This document shows positions 1 to 8,029 of a DNA stretch of 64,000 nt, piece after piece. This DNA comes from CAZIXN01 sp039180415 (lineage in GTDB: Bacteria; Planctomycetota; Phycisphaerae; Phycisphaerales; Phycisphaeraceae): NCBI GenBank assembly GCA_039180415.1, contig JBCDDH010000006.1:8407-72406 (forward strand), read 5' to 3'. The notes beneath the pieces are model-generated. The model was given only the letters and a program-made list of their open reading frames with translations, did no database searches and was not told the origin of the DNA. Both the position numbers and the translations under genes were made by a program. Each line of letters begins with the position of its first letter. The first letter of the stretch is position 1.

Positions 1-851
1 TTGAGGCGGCCGCGGTGGGCCATGCCGATGACGATCTCCTGGACGCCCTGTTCGCCGGCGTGCTCAAAGGCCAGGTCAAGCAGGGGCAAGAGGGTCTCGC
101 CGCCTTCGAGGCTGAAGGACTTCGCGCCGATGAATTTCTTCTGAATGAATTCTTCGAAGATGGTGGCGTCGGTGAGGCGGGTGAGGATACGGATCTGCTC
201 TTTGCGTGAGAGCTTGATCGTGTTCTCGGTGGACTCCATACGCTGCTGGAGCCATTCACGCACCTCGAGGTTATCGATGTGCATGAACTGGGCGGCGATG
301 TGGTTGCAGTAGGTGTCGCGGCAATGCCGGATGATCTCGCGGAGGGTCATCACGTTGCCGTCGCCGGTCCGGGTGGCGTCGGTGAGGACGAATTGCCGGT
401 TGAGGTCGTCGTCGCGGAAGCCGTAGAACTCGGGCGTGAGTTCTTCGGGGACCTCGACCTCGTCGGAGAGCGGGTCGAGGTGAGCGGCGATGTGCCCCCG
501 GACGCGGTGGTTGCGGACGAGCATGTCGACGCGGTGCTGGAGCGCGATGGGGTCGTCGATGACCGACGCGGGGATCGGCGGCGGCGAGGCGTTGACGTCT
601 TCGTGTTCGACGGCGAGGGCGGCGGAGGTGGCGGGCAAGGGGCCGCCGTGCGGGTGGAAGATGCTGCGCGGGGCGAATCGCGGGGACAGGCCGGCCGTGC
701 CGTTGCGCTCGGCTCGCCATTGGCGGAAGGTCCCGTGCCAGGATTCGTCGACGGTGTCCGGGTCGGCGAGGAAAGCCTCGTAAAGCGCTTCGACGTAGGC
801 GAGGTTCGCGGCGCCGGCGGCGGGGGCGTGGTTGTCGGTGGGGTCGGACAT
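1..851 (-). CDS. sucA: 2-oxoglutarate dehydrogenase E1 component, N-terminal part (cut by window edge)
   Basis: This is the thiamine-diphosphate E1 subunit of the 2-oxoglutarate dehydrogenase complex, a TCA-cycle enzyme. The frame is open from an ATG at 851 to the left edge, giving 283 residues. It begins MSDPTDNHAPAAG, continues with the E1 N-terminal pattern NLAYVEALYEAFLADPDTV, and reaches the family signature GMAHRGRL at about residues 275-282, just before the sequence ends. Full-length E1 proteins run about 900-1000 residues, so most of the gene lies outside. GH94 lies upstream on the same strand, 158 bp away. No strong Shine-Dalgarno precedes the ATG. The GMAHRGRL signature makes the family call firm. 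Confidence 0.93.
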   Translation of the reverse strand, partial: MSDPTDNHAPAAGAANLAYVEALYEAFLADPDTVDESWHGTFRQWRAERNGTAGLSPRFAPRSIFHPHGGPLPATSAALAVEHEDVNASPPPIPASVIDDPIALQHRVDMLVRNHRVRGHIAAHLDPLSDEVEVPEELTPEFYGFRDDDLNRQFVLTDATRTGDGNVMTLREIIRHCRDTYCNHIAAQFMHIDNLEVREWLQQRMESTENTIKLSRKEQIRILTRLTDATIFEEFIQKKFIGAKSFSLEGGETLLPLLDLAFEHAGEQGVQEIVIGMAHRGRL

Positions 852-1009
852 GGCGGGGTGTCGGGAGCGGGCGGTGCGGCCAAACGGTCAGGATACCCGT
901 GACGCGGGCGGTTCTGGACGTCCCCTCCATCGAAAGATCGGTCGATTGGCCATCGTAGGACGGGCGACCCGACGTATCGGACGTGCCCGCGATGCCCGGC
1001 CCCGCGCTT

Positions 1010-4000
1010 TCAACGCAGCGATTCGGTAACACGACGGACGAGCCCGAGGAAAATGCCCGGCCCCGACGAATAGATGCGCCAGCCGCCGTCGCACACCACG
1101 CCGCCGGTGTACACGTCGGCGTGACGCGCGTCGGCTTCGCAGCGTGTGGCGAAACGCGCGTCGGAACTGGAGAAATACGCGTTGGCTTGACGCGGGGCGG
1201 CGTTGGCGACGCCGGCTTCGCGATCGGTGAGGCCCACCGGATTGACGCGGTTGAGCATCTGCAACGCGGCGTCGTGCTGCCCGGCGACGATCATCGTCTC
1301 GACGGTCCGCAGGTGGGCGTGGGTGTACATGAGCCCGACCTCCCGGCCGAAGAAGGCGGCGGACTCGGCCCGTTGGAAGATCGTGGTCGTGCCGCCGGTG
1401 TAGGCGGGTGGGCGTTCCATCAGCCGGACGCCGTCGGGGGCGAGCAGGTGCTTGTCGATCACTCGGCGGTGGTGGTCGGCCTGCGCTCCGTCCAAGAGGC
1501 CGGCGAGCAGGGCACGGTTCATGGGGATCAGGCTGCGACGGATACCGGTACGCGCGTCGGCGGGGTGGAGAATCGGTTCGGCGGTCTGGAACGTGTCGTC
1601 GAACAAGATCAGCCCCGCGATTTGCCGCGTGCCGGTAAGCGGATCGGCCGGCATGCACCACTTCGCGAAGTCTCCGCGGACCTCGGCCGCGTGCGCCGCG
1701 AGTTCGTCGGACCAGGCCGGTTGGATATCACGCAGCGCATCCGCGAGGCGGTGGAGCGTGTCGGCCAGCAACGCGGCGGTCCACGCGCTCACGAGCCGTT
1801 CGGCCAACCCGGGGTGGGTCGGCTGCAACGCATCGTTCCAGTCGCCGTGCCCGTAGCGGGGCAGCGCGGTACCGGGGATGCGTTGCGAAACGACGCGTTC
1901 GATTGCGCGTTGGGCGTGTACGCGAATCGGGTCGTGTTCCTCGGTGAAGGCGAAGCCGGCCTCGCGGTCCGTCCACGCGATCGGTTCGTCGAGCAACGCG
2001 GGGTCGCCGCCCATTTCGAGGAAATGCGCCAAGGCGTACAGCGGCCAGATCACCACATCGCCGTGTGAATCGGCCGCCTGCACCGAATGAAACGGCGGGT
2101 GCATGAACCACTGCGGCCAGTCCCCGGTCTGCACGTGTTGGTGCCGGAACACGACCCGTAAGACATCGGCGAGCACGTCGCTTCGGCCGATCGCCCGGAG
2201 CATCTCGGTCGGGCCTTGGCAGACGTCGCGGGTGCCCCACGCCGCGCCGCCGAACTGCTCGAGGCCGTGCGGCACCGAAAGGTGGATCATCGCGCTGTGC
2301 GCCATCCACGGCACGGCGTCCCGTAGGCGGGCCAAGCCTGGATCCCTTGAGGCGAGGAACGCACGTTCGACCGGACGCGACACCCGCTCGTGCAGCGTGG
2401 TCCAGTATACGTCCGCCGCGCTACGGACCGTGTCGAACGGCTCGGTCGGCGCGTCGAGGTTTTGGCCGTCCGGCGACGCGGCGATCGTCCAACGCAGCGC
2501 CTCGACCGGCTCGGTCTCCAGGCCCCACGTCGAACCGCTCGAGCCCGCCGCGAATCCTTGGAGACGATCGGGCTCGTCGAAACGCCACTTGCAAGACAAA
2601 CTCGGGGAAACGCGGGCGATCCACGGCGGTTCCTCGGCATCGCTCGCCGGCGTTGCGGTTACCGTCCCCGTTGCCGCGTCGAACGCCACGTCCGTGGCGA
2701 AGCCGTCTTCGATCTCGCCGATGCTCGTGTGCTGACGAACCGCGAAGCGCACCGGCTGGCCTTCCGTGACCTCGGCCTCGTATCGCAGCGTCGGTGCGTC
2801 CGGGCAGGCCGCGGCGGAGACCCGAATCACCCGGCCGTCGAGCACATACCACCACCGGCACCACCCCGGAGCCATCTCGAACGCGCCGGCCTGCCCGAGT
2901 TGCGTCCAACCGCCGCCGCCGTCTTCATCGAGCCAAAGACGCAGGCCCGCCGCACGGTTCAGGTTGATCGGATCGCGCACGATCGAACAGAGCTGGCCGA
3001 ACGTCGTGTTGCCCACGGTGAGCTGCGACGCGAACACGCCGTGTTGATACGTCGTGCAGCACACGCTGTGGTCGTCGGGCAAGAAAGCCCGGCCGGTCCG
3101 CAAAATATGGCCATGACCGCGACGCAACGCATCGTCCTTCAAGCGGGTGGCGACGTGTCGGTCGCGGCCGTAGAAAAAGCTCAAGACCCGTCCGGTGTCG
3201 TCGCGTTCGACGTGGCGCCAGTTTTCGCGGGGCCCGAACCACGTCTCAAGCCGTGTCTCATCGGGCACCTCGCTGGACCGCAGCGGCACCGCTTGGTGTT
3301 TGGCCTTAACCGATGTCGGCGTGCTCGTCTTCGCCGCGTCGGTACGGATCTCGCCCGAAGCCCAACTCGTCAGCTTGTTGAGGGTGGCTCGATCTTCGGG
3401 GCCGCCGGTGGCTTGGGGGTGGTCGAACTGAAGATGGAAGACGAACCTCTGTGTGTCGCCGAAACGACACGGCCGGGCCTGCAGCACCGCGGCGGGCGTC
3501 TCGTGCTGGATCACCCCGGTCGGCAGCTGCGGAGCGTTGGCAAGCGCCGGCCGACCGGTGCTTTTGTAAGCGGTGCCGTAGAAGGCCAGCAGGTCGGTCG
3601 TCACGCCCGCAACGCCGGCCGCGCCGGCGAACAGCGCCGGGTGAACGCCGCCGGGTTGCGGGAGGCCTTGCCGGGCGATCAGGCGCGGGCCCGCCGAGCG
3701 TTCGGCGGGGTCCTCGATCAGCTTGAGGTCGAGGTATTGGCCGACGTACTTCTCGTTGTTGCGCGACGCGGCTTCGGAAGCCAGAGCGAGATCCTGGACG
3801 AGGATCGCGTCCCACGTGTCGCCGGCCGATGCGGATGGGTCGGTTTGATCGACGCGGACGCGCCAAGCCCAAGTGCCCGGCACATCGTTGGCCATGGTCA
3901 TTTGCGCCGTCCACGCCAATCCTCTCGACGTCCCTCGCCACGTGGCGGCGTCGGCCGTGAACGACTCTTCGGAGGCCTCCCGTAAAGCGTCGCAGAGGTG

Positions 4001-4246
4001 TTCCATCGCGTCGCCTCGTCGCGTCCGGATCAGCAGCCGCATCGGTCCGCCGCCGGTTGGGTCGCCCAGCAGGCCGTTGATCCGCAGCGCGTCGCCGGGC
4101 ACGTCTTGATCCGAGGCCCAGCCTTCGGGCGTGCGCCAAATCCCGCGTAGCGTCCCGCCGGGTAGCCACGCCACCGCGAGCCCGCCGCTCCGGAGCCAAC
4201 GCATCGGCCATTCGCGGCTGGGTTTCAGTCGGACGTGATCGGGCAT
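1010..4246 (-). CDS. GH94 family glycoside phosphorylase, probably 1,2-beta-oligoglucan phosphorylase-like
   Basis: A 1078-residue protein without a signal peptide. The C-terminal half has the (alpha/alpha)6-barrel signatures of GH94: WGTRDVCQGP near residue 670 and YGHGDWNDALQP near residue 800. In GH94 the Asp of the GDWND loop is the general acid for phosphorolysis of beta-glucosides. The RDVCQGP form and the ~1080-residue length resemble 1,2-beta-oligoglucan phosphorylases more than the ~800-residue cellobiose phosphorylases; that substrate call is inference. The start ATG follows an AGGAG six nucleotides away. No glycan-uptake genes are adjacent, so the substrate cannot be read from context. 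An alternative is a GH94 domain acting on another beta-glucan. Confidence 0.85.
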   Translation of the reverse strand: MPDHVRLKPSREWPMRWLRSGGLAVAWLPGGTLRGIWRTPEGWASDQDVPGDALRINGLLGDPTGGGPMRLLIRTRRGDAMEHLCDALREASEESFTADAATWRGTSRGLAWTAQMTMANDVPGTWAWRVRVDQTDPSASAGDTWDAILVQDLALASEAASRNNEKYVGQYLDLKLIEDPAERSAGPRLIARQGLPQPGGVHPALFAGAAGVAGVTTDLLAFYGTAYKSTGRPALANAPQLPTGVIQHETPAAVLQARPCRFGDTQRFVFHLQFDHPQATGGPEDRATLNKLTSWASGEIRTDAAKTSTPTSVKAKHQAVPLRSSEVPDETRLETWFGPRENWRHVERDDTGRVLSFFYGRDRHVATRLKDDALRRGHGHILRTGRAFLPDDHSVCCTTYQHGVFASQLTVGNTTFGQLCSIVRDPINLNRAAGLRLWLDEDGGGGWTQLGQAGAFEMAPGWCRWWYVLDGRVIRVSAAACPDAPTLRYEAEVTEGQPVRFAVRQHTSIGEIEDGFATDVAFDAATGTVTATPASDAEEPPWIARVSPSLSCKWRFDEPDRLQGFAAGSSGSTWGLETEPVEALRWTIAASPDGQNLDAPTEPFDTVRSAADVYWTTLHERVSRPVERAFLASRDPGLARLRDAVPWMAHSAMIHLSVPHGLEQFGGAAWGTRDVCQGPTEMLRAIGRSDVLADVLRVVFRHQHVQTGDWPQWFMHPPFHSVQAADSHGDVVIWPLYALAHFLEMGGDPALLDEPIAWTDREAGFAFTEEHDPIRVHAQRAIERVVSQRIPGTALPRYGHGDWNDALQPTHPGLAERLVSAWTAALLADTLHRLADALRDIQPAWSDELAAHAAEVRGDFAKWCMPADPLTGTRQIAGLILFDDTFQTAEPILHPADARTGIRRSLIPMNRALLAGLLDGAQADHHRRVIDKHLLAPDGVRLMERPPAYTGGTTTIFQRAESAAFFGREVGLMYTHAHLRTVETMIVAGQHDAALQMLNRVNPVGLTDREAGVANAAPRQANAYFSSSDARFATRCEADARHADVYTGGVVCDGGWRIYSSGPGIFLGLVRRVTESLR

Positions 4247-4290
4247 CGGTGTCTCCTGCGGCGGTGGTCGCCGCGTTGTACCCGTTCAAG

Positions 4291-4317
4291 AAAAAACCCG
4301 CGCCGAAGCGCGGGTTT
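4291..4317 (-). terminator. Intrinsic terminator of the PEP-CTERM protease gene
   Basis: Read on the minus strand, a 10-bp perfect GC-rich stem (arms 4294-4303 and 4308-4317) is closed by a C(UUCG)G tetraloop and followed by six U residues. It lies 27 bp past the stop of the 4344-6398 gene. Confidence 0.9.
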
Positions 4318-4343
4318 CAAGGATTTCGGAAAGTCGGCCGGAG

Positions 4344-6398
4344 TCAAGCGCCGCGGCGGCGGAGCACCGCCAATCCGCCCAGACCCAACAGGGTCAAGGC
4401 CGCGGGCTCGGGGACGGCGAAGCCCTCGAAGTTCGGGGCCGAGGTTGCGCCCCAGTTATTCAGGACCGCGTTGAGGTCGAACTGGCCGACGAATTCTTCG
4501 CCGCCGAAGTTGCCCTCGGCCCAACCGGCTTCGGAATCGCCCCAGTTCAGGAGCACCGCGTTGAGGTCGGATTGGTCGATCCGGCCGTCGAGGTTGGCGT
4601 CGCCCATGAGCAAGCCGAGCAAGCCCTCGACGAACACGCCGGTGTCCAGGTCGTCGGTCGTGCCGTTGCCGTCCAGGTCTGCCCAGGCCGCGCCGTCTTC
4701 GATGCCCTGAGCCAGCGCGTCCACGTCGTCCGCATCGAAGTCGCCGTCGCCGTCCAGGTCGCCGGCCGCGTTGCGGTACGCTTCGGGCGAGGTAACGCCG
4801 CGCTCGTTCACGGTGTTGTTGGACAACACGCCACGGAAAGCCTTGTTGGCCGCGATCGCGCGGTCGAACGTCGGGGCACCATAGATGGTGGTCAGATCGG
4901 CGTTCAACGCATCCGTGAGTTCTTCAACGGTGGTGAGGTTCGGGTTATCGATCAGTTCCAGGAGTTCTTCGTCGCTAAGCGTCGTGGAAGCCGTGGCAGA
5001 CAGTGCGCCCACGAGCTGAGCCTTTTGGACCAGCGTCAACGCCTCGCCGAAGTGGTAGCTGACTTCGAGGGTCTTGATGTAGTCGTTGGTCGAGGTGCCC
5101 AGCGTGGTCGAACCGTCGCCGGAGTCCGGGAACGGGAAGACCGGGTCCAAATCGACACCGCCGACACTGAACCCCAGCGACAGCAACTCCTGCGGTCCTA
5201 AGTCGGGGCTGGCGCGGAGCCCGTTCAAAAAATCGATCTCAGCTTGTTCGGCAAAGAAAACAAGGTTGTTGATGAAGGGCACCAGGTCGTTGAGGCTGAT
5301 GATCTGAGCCTGGGACCCGACGCTGCCGATCGAAACCGTGGCGGCGTCGTCTTCGTCGCCGTCGCCGTCCGTGTCGACCCCCACGGCGCGGACGCTAATG
5401 GGGATGCCCAGCAGGGCGTCGCCCAGGAACACACCGCCGCCGCTGTCGCCGGGCGCGAGCCCGCCCTCGAACGGGATACGGAAGTCCTCCTCGGGAACCT
5501 GTCGGACCTCTTCGCTGCCCGAGACGACGATTTCCCCGATGTTCTTGAGCGCGTAGAAGGACTCGAAGAACGGGTTGAGATCGGTGAAATCGTCGGGGGT
5601 TAAGTCATAGAGCTCGTCTTCGCGATTGATGTCCACGTCGACTTGCAGGAAGTTGTCGTTGGCCGCAATCGAGACGCGTGACGGCGAATCAAGAAACGGT
5701 TCGATCCGGTTGCTCACCTGACGCCGCAGCAGCGTCGTGTCGGTGCCCCCGGTGGTGATGTCGCCCGAGAGGCCGAAGCCGACCAGATCGACATCCTGGC
5801 CGAAGACATCCGCGATGAATTCTTCGGGGGTGTCACGAGTAAAGATCGGCACGGTCGAAGCCCCACGCTGGGCAAGCTCGGCGTCGTCGAACGGGATCTG
5901 GAATAGGGCGATGTCGCCGGCACCGATCACGCCCGCGTTGTCGGGCGCTCCGTTGAAGACAAACCACTCGTCGACGGGGATCGTTTCGGAGGTGTTGAAG
6001 AACGGGTCCAGTCCGAGGTCGACTTCCGCACTGATAAACACGCCGTCTTCGACTTCGACTTGCCCGACGGGCGCGAGGTTGTGGCCGGCGGTGAGGACCC
6101 AGGTCCCGGCCGAGCCGACGTCGATCAGCACGGCGCTGGCCTGGCCGCTGCGTTCGAAGCCGCCTTCGGTGAGTTCGTCGGAGGCGGTACTAAAGAAAAG
6201 CGAGCCCACCGACGTCGCGATGTCCTGCGACCCGTTGACCAGGGAGAAAGCGTTGTGCAGCGGGTCCAGGAACGTGACGGCCGAGGCTTTGGGGGCGGCG
6301 GCCAGCATCGGCGGCACGGTCAGGGCGGCGAGCAGCAGCGCGGCGGTCCCGGGCTGAATCTTGGAGACAACGGAAGGGCGGGACGCGGGTCGTTTCAT
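4344..6398 (-). CDS. Secreted PEP-CTERM trypsin-like serine protease with dockerin-like repeats
   Basis: A 684-residue exported protein. An N-terminal signal peptide ends near AAAPKASA (residue ~40). An S1-type protease domain follows, with the His motif VLTAGHN at 101-107, a probable Asp in DIALFQI near 163 and the Ser motif GDSGGGVF near 318. The C-terminal region has calcium-loop-like stretches (DLDGDGDFDADD, GDANLDGRIDQSDLN) typical of dockerin-type repeats, then the sorting tail VPEPAALTLLGLGG plus LRRR. PEP-CTERM tails are processed by an exosortase-type transpeptidase and usually lead to surface or matrix display. The start at 6398 is chosen because GAGG lies about 10 nt upstream and the signal peptide begins there; a longer frame to 6476 exists. 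A terminator follows. The substrate is unknown. Confidence 0.88.
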   Translation of the reverse strand: MKRPASRPSVVSKIQPGTAALLLAALTVPPMLAAAPKASAVTFLDPLHNAFSLVNGSQDIATSVGSLFFSTASDELTEGGFERSGQASAVLIDVGSAGTWVLTAGHNLAPVGQVEVEDGVFISAEVDLGLDPFFNTSETIPVDEWFVFNGAPDNAGVIGAGDIALFQIPFDDAELAQRGASTVPIFTRDTPEEFIADVFGQDVDLVGFGLSGDITTGGTDTTLLRRQVSNRIEPFLDSPSRVSIAANDNFLQVDVDINREDELYDLTPDDFTDLNPFFESFYALKNIGEIVVSGSEEVRQVPEEDFRIPFEGGLAPGDSGGGVFLGDALLGIPISVRAVGVDTDGDGDEDDAATVSIGSVGSQAQIISLNDLVPFINNLVFFAEQAEIDFLNGLRASPDLGPQELLSLGFSVGGVDLDPVFPFPDSGDGSTTLGTSTNDYIKTLEVSYHFGEALTLVQKAQLVGALSATASTTLSDEELLELIDNPNLTTVEELTDALNADLTTIYGAPTFDRAIAANKAFRGVLSNNTVNERGVTSPEAYRNAAGDLDGDGDFDADDVDALAQGIEDGAAWADLDGNGTTDDLDTGVFVEGLLGLLMGDANLDGRIDQSDLNAVLLNWGDSEAGWAEGNFGGEEFVGQFDLNAVLNNWGATSAPNFEGFAVPEPAALTLLGLGGLAVLRRRGA

Positions 6399-6652
6399 CG
6401 AAAAATACCTCGGACGATGGTTCACGGGTGCGTGGACGGGGGGCGAAAGATCACGAAGCAAAACGGGGCGAATCACGTGCGGCCAAATCGACTCGGGAGC
6501 CGGGTTTTCGGCCGGCCCAGACTTACGATCTGCCCCTCCCCAACGTACGTCTGGATAACAAGTTCTACAAGCCTACCTAAACGGGTCTGTGTTCCCAAAT
6601 CTTGGCCACGAATCGGGATGCGTCGGCTCCCACGGGACGCGGACGGCGACGC

Positions 6653-7615
6653 TCAGTCTCGGGGATCGCGGGTCCAGGCCCCACCGAAACCGGCCGTCGA
6701 GGGGCTCACGGGGTCGTAATCGTCGCGGCCGGAAGTTTCGTAGGGCGTGCTGCCGTAAGCCGAGCCGTCGACAAACAAATAGTTGTACCCACGGTTGACT
6801 TCACGGGGGATTTGGCCTCCCCGGTCCTTGGTGTGCGTAGGGTTCGTTTCGCGAAAGGCCGACAGGAGCTGATTTGCCGGCCCGTCGATCCAGGCCCCGC
6901 CGATTTTGCCCTGCAGATCGGCGGACCCCTGAACGTTCCAGTCCAGCAAGTCGTTGGCACTCTGCCCGGCTTCGGTGTTCTTCAGGAATCCGCCGCTACG
7001 CGGGTACTCGGTCACCAGGATCGTTTCGGACGGAGCGGGGACCTCGGCCGACAAACGAATCGGACTGGTTCGAGTGTGTTCCTCATTGACGAAGTGCCCG
7101 ATCCCCGAGGCCACCTCTTCGTCGCTTGGCGGATTAAAGTTGCCGAAACCTCGGGCCATGGCGTAGGTCCGGATCGCGACGTCGGGCGGTCCGTCTTCCA
7201 GCGCGGGGTCGGCCGGGCAGGACAGGATCGGAGAAGCCAACTCCCACGGCAGAAACTCACGTTCCTTCTGCTGCTGCGTGAGGGAACGGCCCAGTTCGGT
7301 CGCGAGGATGTCGTCCCAACTGAGGGTCGGGATATCCGGCTGTTGGCTGGCGACTTCGTCGTAGGCCAAAGGCACGTAGCCGCCGGTGTCGGTGGAGTAG
7401 GCGGCGAAGGCGATGCCGATCTGCCGCTGGTTGCTCAGGCAGAGCACGGCTTTCGCTGCGTCCCGGGCGGACCCCAACGCGGGCAGCAGGATGCTGATCA
7501 GCAGAGCGATGATCGAGATCACGACCAGCAATTCGATCAGCGTGAAGCCAGTGCCCACACGAAAGGCGCGGTGCCGGAGGCCGGAAATGGGGATTTGGGG
7601 GGGGGAAACTTCCAA
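6653..7615 (-). CDS. Type II secretion/pseudopilin-like protein with N-terminal methylation motif
   Basis: A 320-residue protein. It has a short basic leader, the prepilin peptidase site G23/F24 in TGFTLIELLVVI, and a single hydrophobic helix (about 24-45). The globular C-terminal part ends in the pattern NYLFVDGSAYGS, which fits the planctomycete H-X9-DG pseudopilin family. These proteins are cleaved by a prepilin peptidase and inserted in the inner membrane; most are present in many copies with unknown individual roles. The frame opens with TTG at 7615 and has no clear Shine-Dalgarno; an in-frame GTG shortly before GTGFTLIELL is an alternative start. It lies upstream of the PEP-CTERM protease on the same strand with 254 bp between them, so co-transcription is uncertain. 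Confidence 0.85.
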   Translation of the reverse strand: MEVSPPQIPISGLRHRAFRVGTGFTLIELLVVISIIALLISILLPALGSARDAAKAVLCLSNQRQIGIAFAAYSTDTGGYVPLAYDEVASQQPDIPTLSWDDILATELGRSLTQQQKEREFLPWELASPILSCPADPALEDGPPDVAIRTYAMARGFGNFNPPSDEEVASGIGHFVNEEHTRTSPIRLSAEVPAPSETILVTEYPRSGGFLKNTEAGQSANDLLDWNVQGSADLQGKIGGAWIDGPANQLLSAFRETNPTHTKDRGGQIPREVNRGYNYLFVDGSAYGSTPYETSGRDDYDPVSPSTAGFGGAWTRDPRD

Positions 7616-7816
7616 GGAGAATCACTTTACCGAGGTGGGCCTAAACCACCAAGCAAAAGCGTACGTTTCGTCTGCCGCGGGCCAGACCGGGCGGGGATCG
7701 GAACACGATTTGAGGATTGGCTTCGTGCTCGCAGAACGGGGACCGCAACGCGACGGAAAATCAGAGATTTTCGCAATGACTCGGGCTCGCCATTCCCGTG
7801 CGAACGCGATACATTG

Positions 7817-7938
7817 CGATTCTCGGACGAGAAACGGCTGGCTTGAGTAGCGGCATAGGCCTGCTCGTCGGCACGCGAGAGAGAATTGCCCCACCCACCC
7901 CGCGGAGCTCGCGACTTCACGTTGCGAGCTCCGTTTTC
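7817..7938 (+). ncRNA. Candidate structured small RNA ending in an intrinsic terminator
   Basis: No gene precedes the plus-strand terminator at 7904-7938, so it needs a transcript of its own. The preceding ~75 nt can fold into nested helices: 7817-7824 pairs with 7881-7888 (8 bp with one G-U) and 7826-7831 pairs with 7864-7869 (6 bp). It does not match SRP RNA, tmRNA or RNase P landmarks that I know. A regulatory small RNA is the simplest reading. The 5' end is not defined. This is inference from structure only. Confidence 0.35.
7904..7938 (+). terminator. Orphan intrinsic terminator
   Basis: A perfect 9-bp stem (7904-7912 with 7924-7932) with an 11-nt loop, followed by GTTTTC on the plus strand. 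No plus-strand coding gene lies upstream within the gap. Confidence 0.6.
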
Positions 7939-8017
7939 GTGTCGGTTTCACGATTCCCAAACTGGGGAGTGGACGGGAAGACCGCCGGCCGAAGGCGAGA
8001 CATGGACCCAGGTGGCT

Positions 8018-8023
8018 TAGGCT
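8018..8023 (+). promoter_or_regulatory. -10-like TAGGCT for a leaderless permease mRNA
   Basis: TAGGCT is separated from the ATG at 8030 by 6 nt, which would place the transcription start at the start codon. No Shine-Dalgarno is seen. No good -35 is visible. Confidence 0.45.
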
Positions 8024-8029
8024 TCGGCG

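Larger units (their letters stand above)
7616..8029. other. Gene-free gap between divergent genes
   Basis: A 414-bp stretch with no convincing coding frame. It holds a perfect 7-bp inverted repeat (7756-7762 / 7766-7772, 3-nt loop), the candidate structured RNA at 7817-7938, and a TAGGCT hexamer just upstream of the permease ATG. Confidence 0.6.

Noticed and set aside
2390..3985. Plus-strand frame of 531 codons opposite the GH94 gene
   Set aside because: Arg/Gly/Val-rich shadow; the minus frame carries clear GH94 motifs.
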